DNA of 62,000 bases from Symsagittifera roscoffensis (Eukaryota; Xenacoelomorpha; Acoela; Convolutidae): assembly GCF_963678635.1 (NCBI RefSeq), contig NW_026971722.1, positions 1-62,000 of the forward strand, written 5' to 3'. This document shows, piece by piece, positions 55,812 through 62,000 of this stretch. Every line of letters starts with the position of its first letter. The stretch's first letter is position 1. Under the pieces are notes generated by a model. It had not been told where the DNA came from. It ran no database searches and was given only the letters and a program-made list of their open reading frames with translations. Position numbers and translations under genes: made by a program.

Positions 55812-56011
55812 NNNNNNNNNNNNNNNNNNNNNNNNNNNNNNNNNNNNNNNNNNNNNNNNNNNNNNNNNNNNNNNNNNNNNNNNNNNNNNNNNNNNNNNNN
55901 NNNNNNNNNNNNNNNNNNNNNNNNNNNNNNNNNNNNNNNNNNNNNNNNNNNNNNNNNNNNNNNNNNNNNNNNNNNNNNNNNNNNNNNNNNNNNNNNNNNN
56001 NNNNNNNNNNN
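55812..56011. other. Assembly gap (200 N)
   Basis: Exactly 200 N, a typical placeholder for an unknown gap length. Confidence 0.99.
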
Positions 56012-56788
56012 TTTGAGCCCTCAAAATTATAGTTTTAGTTAACTAAAAGTGACACATTTTAGGCTAAAATTTTTGTTTTTTTTTGCAGATTTTTCGCTGG
56101 AATAAACATATATTAGTGGTCCCAACCTAAGTTTTTCTTGTCAAAACCAAGTGATCATACCATAATTTCAGTTCTCGAAAACTTTAGTTTCAGCACCAAA
56201 AACTTAAGTTTCTGAAATCAAAGTGAGAATTTTGAAGTTAAAGTTTACAGCAAAATGCGATAAGTAAACTGTGATACGGCAAACTGTGATTTTTCAGACC
56301 GCATTTGGACACAATTTTTTGAATTTTGTGGAAAAAAAAACAAGTGGAATATCCGGGAAGAGACCTGTTTGAGGTTAAGTTAGATGTAATTGCTTCGTTT
56401 TGACAAGCGCCGCTCTTATAGTTAGCATTTTCTCAGTGAAATTGATTCAATTTTGTTACAAAAATTTTCATATACCAATTTTTCATGGTTTAAGGGAGTA
56501 GGAAGACCCTCAGATAATTCTTTTATTCGGCTTTTTTAAATTTTGTTGCTACAAATGCCCGAATAAAGTTTTTTATACATGCTTTTTTCTATTTTTGCCG
56601 CGTTTTTTCTAAAATGAGCCTTTTAATTATTAGCCTCCAGGATAAGTTTTTTGTTTTCAATATCCGCTTTTGGCATTTGTTTTCGTGTTTTGTGAATGCA
56701 ATGCTGCAAGATTTTTTGACCTTTTTGGACATTAAATGGTAAAATTTCCTCAATCATACACAGAAAACGGTTTTTGGGGATAACTTAC

Positions 56789-56998
56789 TGTTATGTTTAA
56801 ACGAAAGGCCAAATCACTATCAACTCTCTCAATTTTGATGGAAATTTTTGCCAAACTGTCTGCCAGTCGAGCGAGGTTTTCCGTAATACGATTGTTGTTG
56901 ACATCGTTCACTCGATTCGCATCAGTGTGTTGTGCCTTGATCTTTTTTGTTTCATTTGATAAAGAAAACGTCAGGAACAACAGAACGACAACCAATGT
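56789..56998 (-). pseudogene. Shortened coiled-coil exon of FReD receptor, acceptor lost
   Basis: 210 nt corresponding to 37030-37497, without most of the 25-residue repeats. 258 bp, exactly 86 codons, are missing, so the frame and the phase 0 donor (ACA|GTAAGT) survive. The acceptor TTTAG of the other copy reads TTTGG here, so normal splicing into this exon is not expected. It is the remnant of a neighbouring FReD gene copy. Confidence 0.75.
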
Positions 56999-57236
56999 CC
57001 AAATAATTAAAACAAAATATCAGTACAAGGAATAAACTAAGAAAAGAAATTTATTGGAATTGGGCTTCTCGTGCAGTTTAAAAAAAACACAAAAATTGAA
57101 CTATCCTCCATCAAATGCCTCACAACTATTGTTTCTCTTAGTGAAAAACAGTTTGAGTTTGACGAAAGAATTAGTTTCAATTAAAAGTTTTTTGATTCAA
57201 ACTGTTGCTTGTGATCATTCACTGTTTTTGGCGCCA

Positions 57237-57490
57237 TCATGACTAATTTTGAGGGGGGAGCGCGCGCCAAGAAAACGCAATTTTTTGGTCAAAATTTTTC
57301 AAAAAGTGCCTAAAAACGCTTTTTTGGTCTGTTTTTTGAAAAACTTGCCTGCGACGCACAACACTTTTCACACAATAGGGTCCTTATACTATTTTAGGAG
57401 AGTTCGGAAAATCAAATTGATCGACTTGAAAAAAGATCACGAAATTGGCTTTTTTTTTCGAAAACACCCCCCCCCAGAAAACTTTCTGCG
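57237..57490. mobile_element. hAT-like MITE, copy 6 (truncated)
   Basis: Duplicated together with the coiled-coil segment; matches 37735-37995. Confidence 0.6.
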
Positions 57491-57720
57491 CTCGCCACTG
57501 GGTTCAAGTTATACCATTTAAAGTATATTTCAAACGCTCTTGTTCATCAACTTTCCTTTTATTATTCACAAAAACAACACTTGTTTCGCGTCACTGACAC
57601 ACTGGCAAAAATTTTTTTGAAAAAAGTCGTGTCTTATACTTGTACTTGCGCTCATCTGTTTTCATTTTCCAACGACCCCGTACCCAGCAAATACTTTTGA
57701 AATGTTTAGAAAAACATATA

Positions 57721-58426
57721 AATAATCACAGGAGTTCCTGCAAAGGGTAGACCGTTTCGGTAAACAACAATTTTCATTCAGCTGAAATTTTTGATAATGA
57801 AACGGGTTTGTTCGATTAGTTCCCAGGTATTCTGTATTCGAGCTTATTGCTAAAATCATTCGACGAACTGGTGCTTGATAATATAATTCAAACAAGACTG
57901 CTCGTATCAGAAATAATTTTTTTAATATCATTTAATTTTTATTATAACGTAAAAAAATAATTGAAATAAAATAAAATGAAAATTTTTTTTCTAAAAAAGA
58001 AAGTTTTTTTTTAATGAAAATCATCCCCCACACGCCATTAAAAGTACAAAAGGTTAAATTTCGTTTCTTGTAACAAATCAATTATGGCAAACAAGCTTCG
58101 TTCAACCAATTTGGAACGATTTCTAAGACAGATTAAATCTCCGCTTACGCGTTAATAGCTCGAATTATATCGCGCGTTAATTGTCCCAAATTGGTTAAAA
58201 TGGCCAAAACGCCAACCTTTAAACCCTCATAACTTTACAAAAAATGATCACAGGTGAAATATATTTTCAAATTTAAGCTCAGGACAACAACACCTTTTGT
58301 ATAATATAAAAAAAAATTCCGTCAAAAATGGCTAGTTAAAAAAGCGAAATTTGTCTGAAGAAAAAAAACCCACCCCGAGCACAAATATTCCGTTACTTTC
58401 GTATCGAAAGTCGGAACAAAAATGCA
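57721..58426. other. Spacer, no gene seen
   Basis: AT-rich. Short inverted GCGTTAA/TTAACGC strings occur near 58150-58180. Confidence 0.4.
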
Positions 58427-60962
58427 ACTTCCCGAGTCAATTAAAAGAATAGGGCTCATCTAATGAAATTACGAATCAAAACAAGGTGATTACTTTTTGA
58501 AGAAAACCTTTTTCATGAAATCAGTTTTTCAAAAAGACGAAAACAAAAAATACCTATTGAGATCTACATTGTTTCTAAGCCTTCAAAAATTCAATTTTTT
58601 TAAAAATCAATTCAAGGTAGTCAAGGATTATGCTACTCATACACTATGACTACCTTAAACATCAAAGTTAACGATATCCGGAAACTTCGCCAAAAATGGC
58701 CAAAGTCAGCCAGAGTGAGCCCCAGATGACAAAGGTTGAACAGAATCAACCATGTTCAACCTATCCTATCTATGCAGTCTTAGTATGTTTTACAGTAAAT
58801 TAGTATTCCGAATTTTGCTATCAATAATTTTCTTCTGTGATTCTTTTAATAAGAGGTGTTTTGTTGACAATTTATAATATTAAAAACCAAATTGAGCGAT
58901 ATATTTTTGTGAATAACTTTTTAACTACTAGTAGCTTTTCTCATTCAATTCAAGCTTGAAATAAAATATTTTCAGCAATTAGTTAAAGCACGTCCTATTT
59001 GAAATCTCAAATGTTCAGCAAGTAATCTATAAATCAATATATCAATTTCATGAAATAAACTTGAAAATGTTTCGGTGATTGCAGAAGAGTGTATGTCTGA
59101 AATTAGTTCCAATCAATCTTTTGTGGTTAGTTAGTGTTCTTCTATAGATATTCTGTGCGTTAGCTTCAATTCAATTGAACTTTTCAATTGCAAGAGCAAG
59201 TGTATTTGCAATCTTCGCTCGTCTTAGTTTGTCCTCCATTCAACCGACACGAATCATTCTCATCTCACTGGATGAAAGCATTGTCCATCGATCACCATCA
59301 TCTATCTTATAAAATGCCATTTGGTGCCAGTCTATTGCATCTGAAGTAGTCATTCTTCCATTCAGATTTACTCGATGACAACTTTTATACCACCAACCGC
59401 CTCCCCCAAACAGTGCAGCACAGTTGTCAATAGCTACGTCTTGATCTCTGTCAGTCGTTGTGAAAGCCATTCCGTTGTGATAATCAAGGCCAGTATTAAT
59501 ACCAGTGGTGTTGCGCATATGCTCACTCTTTGCCACCATTGTGCCAAAAGATATATTGTAAAAGGGAGCGGGTTGGATCTTGAAGTCTAAAACAGAGCAA
59601 ATTTAGCTTCTTCGAATTACGCTTAAAATTTTTTCACCCGAAAGTACATAGGTGATTTTCGTTGAAAGACAGTAAATTAAGATCGCTTGTACCAGGCAAT
59701 ACTCTGACAATTCTGACTGGCCTTTATCTGCAGAACTCATGTTTTTGTTATATTTTTGAATGTCAAGAACAAAATGACATAATTCTCATTCAGTAACAAA
59801 ATATTTGTAGCAATTACATTGCCGTGTTTCCTTTTTTTTGCTTTTCAAACCGAAAAACTGTTTGAAGTCATAAACAGTACCAAACTTTTGAAACTCAAAA
59901 AAATTTTCAAAAATGATCTTTATAAGGAAAATAATTTTAATTAATCAGGCATTGATCAAGGCATAGATAAACATGCAATACAAAAAAGGCGTTTCCAGCG
60001 TTTTTGAAAAAACTTATGTCAGAGAATTGGACAAAAGTTTACTTTATCCAGGACTAAGTTCTGCGCACAAAAAGTTTTTGGAAATGTTTCTTGGAGTACT
60101 ATAGTTTTTTTTGCTTGTGAAAAAGAATCATTTAACTTCGGGGCATTTTCGAAACTCAAGTTCTTTGAAAACCTAAAAACACCATTTTAGCAAAAGGTAT
60201 CATGTTTTTATGACAAGTGTTTTTTTTAAACTTAGTTCATGAAACCGTTTGATGAGCATTTTCGGTCTATGGTGGTCAAGCCAGGGATAGCAGGTTTGGA
60301 AAACATTTTTGCGCTTAGAACCAATTTTCTGACACAGGTTTAAAAACGATATTGCCTTAAACTCTCAGCATGAAAGTTAACCCATTTACGAGCTTTTTAA
60401 CCAAAACATTGGGGTTTCAAAAGGGCTAGTATGATCAATTAGCAATTACATCGTCATTAAAATTTAGTAAATGCAGCCAATTATTGTTCCATATTTCAAT
60501 TAACATAGAATATTGCTGAAAATTCGGAAAAATAAAATAATTTTTTTTAATCACTCAATTTTCGACGCAAAAACTGGGCGTTTTGATTGAAGTTTTGTTT
60601 GGCCAATTGAAAACTATTGTTGTCCGGGCCCAAATCTTAAAAAGTTGCACCTATGATAAATGTGTGTAAATTATAGAGGATTTGAAAATTGATATAAATA
60701 CCAACTTGGGATAATTATTGGACAATTTTTATATTTAATACATATTATTGTAAATCAGGAACTTTTCTCGATGATATAAGAATCTTCATATCAAATTAAA
60801 AAAAACATTGAATCACAATTTTGAAGACTTCGATGAAAAATGAGAGAATCCAAGAGGGTATTCAAAAGTCAACTCGGAATTTCACGGTAGAAAATTGATT
60901 CATTGCCAGAAAAGTATTTTTTTTGCCAGAAAAATCGGCTCAAATAGATTTTTTGAAGTATT
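58427..60962 (-). repeat. FReD repeat, copy 3
   Basis: Matches copies 1 and 2 from CTTCCCGAGTCAATT to GAAGTATTGA. It is uninterrupted; the GCGTTAGC site targeted by element B in copy 2 is intact here (about 59157). Confidence 0.85.
59240..59586 (-). CDS. Fibrinogen-related domain, C-terminal exon, copy 3
   Basis: Minus strand, acceptor TTTTAG, TGA stop at the 59240 end. It encodes FKIQPAPFYNISFGTMVAK, TTDRDQDVAIDNCAALFGGG, WWYKSCHRVNLNG and the end MRMIRVG. The frame is intact and the acceptor phase equals that of the other copies. Compared with copy 1 it shares DAIDWHQMAFYKIDDGDRW but differs around the calcium site and the segment before the conserved Cys. The constant exons of its own gene would lie beyond 62000. 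Confidence 0.85.
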
Positions 60963-60993
60963 GAGTAGTATAGTAAAAGTGGCTAAGAAAATG

Positions 60994-61111
60994 ACCACTT
61001 TTAACCCCCCCTTTTTTTCGATGTGCCGTTGTACTTACCACTTTTAACCCCCAAAGGGGTTAAAGCCCCTACTTTTTCGGGCACGCATGTTTTAAGGGGG
61101 GTTAAAATTGG
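60994..61111. other. Foldback with C-rich and G-rich arms
   Basis: CCACTTTTAACCCCCC pairs with GGGGGGTTAAAATTGG. In the middle, TTTTAACCCCCAAAGGGGTT is itself nearly palindromic. It abuts the end of FReD repeat copy 3. Possibly a small MITE. Confidence 0.55.
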
Positions 61112-62000
61112 TAATTTTCCAGCCGCTTTATGGAAACGGGAAAGGAATTAAGTTTTGGTTGGTGCATGTTTTCCCTTCTAAAGTTTGGGGGTATTGGCTT
61201 GTTTACATGTAAAATGACGTTATATACCTATTATATGCAAGCAAACTATATGGTATATAGGAAAACCAAGATTTTGGCAGCGTAGGTTAACTGTTGGCTG
61301 CGGTGGACGATTTCCTTCAAAAATGCATGTTTTATTGCTCAATCTCGAAGAAAAGAAAATTCGTCAAGTGCGGCGGCCGCCACCTCTATTTAGGCAAAAA
61401 TTAATGATCAATTTGACCGAAATAAGAATGAAAAATTACTTTAAGCCAAGTGAAGTTAAAAAACAAAGAAAAATTACGAAACACTGAAAACTCTAAAATA
61501 ATGAAATTGGCTTGAAATTTTCGACATTTCCATTTTCCGTGTCTACAGGAGACTGAAAAAACGTCTGAAACCTATGACAAAAGCTTTGATTTTATAGAAA
61601 GATTGAAAGAGCTAATAAGTTGAAATGGCTAAAGATCTTGAAAAACGAGAACAATGATGAAAGCCAAGAGTGCCGATTAATTTTGCTGCAGCCATTTCTA
61701 AGACTTGCATATACCACTTTTTATAATAAAAAGGAAACAATTTTTGGTGCTTCTAGAAAAATTTCAATACTTCCTATTAACTTTCTTGTGCTAACCGAAG
61801 TTTTGAAAATATTCATCAAAGCGGACCTAGAAACTGGGGGAAAACTGTTATTTGTGTGCCAATATATACGACAAAACAGAGTGACCATCGAATAAAGCAA
61901 GCGAAAATTTTTTTGCGACTTTTAAGGAAAGCAGTTATTCAAAGTAGAGCAAATTCAATCGGGAAAGAGTGAACGCAAACTAAGACAAAATATGGATACA
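61112..62000. other. Right flank, no gene supported
   Basis: A 91-codon plus-strand frame at 61620-61895 has no domain, signal or splice context, and is treated as uncertain. Confidence 0.35.

Larger units (their letters stand above)
56373..57720 (-). repeat. Second copy of coiled-coil exon segment
   Basis: Homologous to 36600-38285, with a 258-bp deletion in the exon and further losses near the right end. Confidence 0.8.

Noticed and set aside
57721-57790. Minus-strand KIVVYRNGLPFAGTPVII, resembling the start of a doublecortin-type repeat
   Set aside because: Too short, and no continuation or second exon was found; the resemblance rests on a few residues.

Overview
The window is from an AT-rich invertebrate (metazoan) nuclear genome. 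Introns are kilobase-sized with GT..AG borders. Coding sequence forms small islands (fibrinogen-related domain exons, a tetraspanin-like gene, orphan exon candidates) in a matrix of LTR retrotransposons, MITEs, minisatellites and large local duplications. No species can be named. There is no rRNA, no convincing tRNA, no CRISPR and no operon. A 200-N scaffold gap lies at 55812-56011.

Layout. 1-1.3 kb: two hAT-like MITEs, one with a perfect 8-bp target duplication. 1.3-5.2 kb: an old LTR element (A) with unrecognised ORFs. 5.2-6.9 kb: two orphan exon candidates. 6.9-13.9 kb: a complete but frameshifted Ty3/Gypsy element with a 5-bp target duplication. 10.4-35.2 kb: a tandem duplication. Its first unit (10410-20030) carries the 3' half of the Gypsy element, a spacer with a foldback and a GTCGAC-rich minisatellite, and a fibrinogen-domain exon. 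The second unit (20031-35174) repeats this order but is split by a 5.06-kb LTR element (B, 28190-33253) with a clean GTTA target duplication. 33.3-39.4 kb, minus strand: a five-exon gene whose exon phases all match. 39.8-45 kb: a Pro/Tyr-rich tail exon and Tc1/mariner-like MITEs. 45.4-48.8 kb, plus strand: a damaged tetraspanin-like gene. 49.5-51.8 kb: a G20 run, a GATCCCTATG minisatellite and GAGA/GATA microsatellites. 56.4-61 kb: duplicated pieces of the fibrinogen gene, namely a shortened coiled-coil exon that has lost its splice acceptor and an intact third copy of the C-terminal exon.

The main biological content is the fibrinogen-related (FReD) locus. The minus-strand gene predicts a type II membrane protein of about 457 residues: a cytoplasmic tail with repeated Y-E-E/K-S/P motifs, a transmembrane segment, a coiled coil of 25-residue repeats, and most of a FReD domain. 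The last exon exists in three copies (18.3, 33.5 and 59.4 kb). All are open, all have the same acceptor phase, and they differ mainly in the part of the domain that carries the calcium and ligand sites. Two of the three lie downstream of the same constant exons, so alternative 3' exon use is possible. This resembles a diversifying recognition receptor. That role is inference.

Mobile elements appear to drive the rearrangements. The tandem-duplication junction lies inside the Gypsy element at a repeated CCAATC-containing sequence. Element B sits just after the stop codon of the middle FReD exon. All identities are by eye; no alignment or database search was run.
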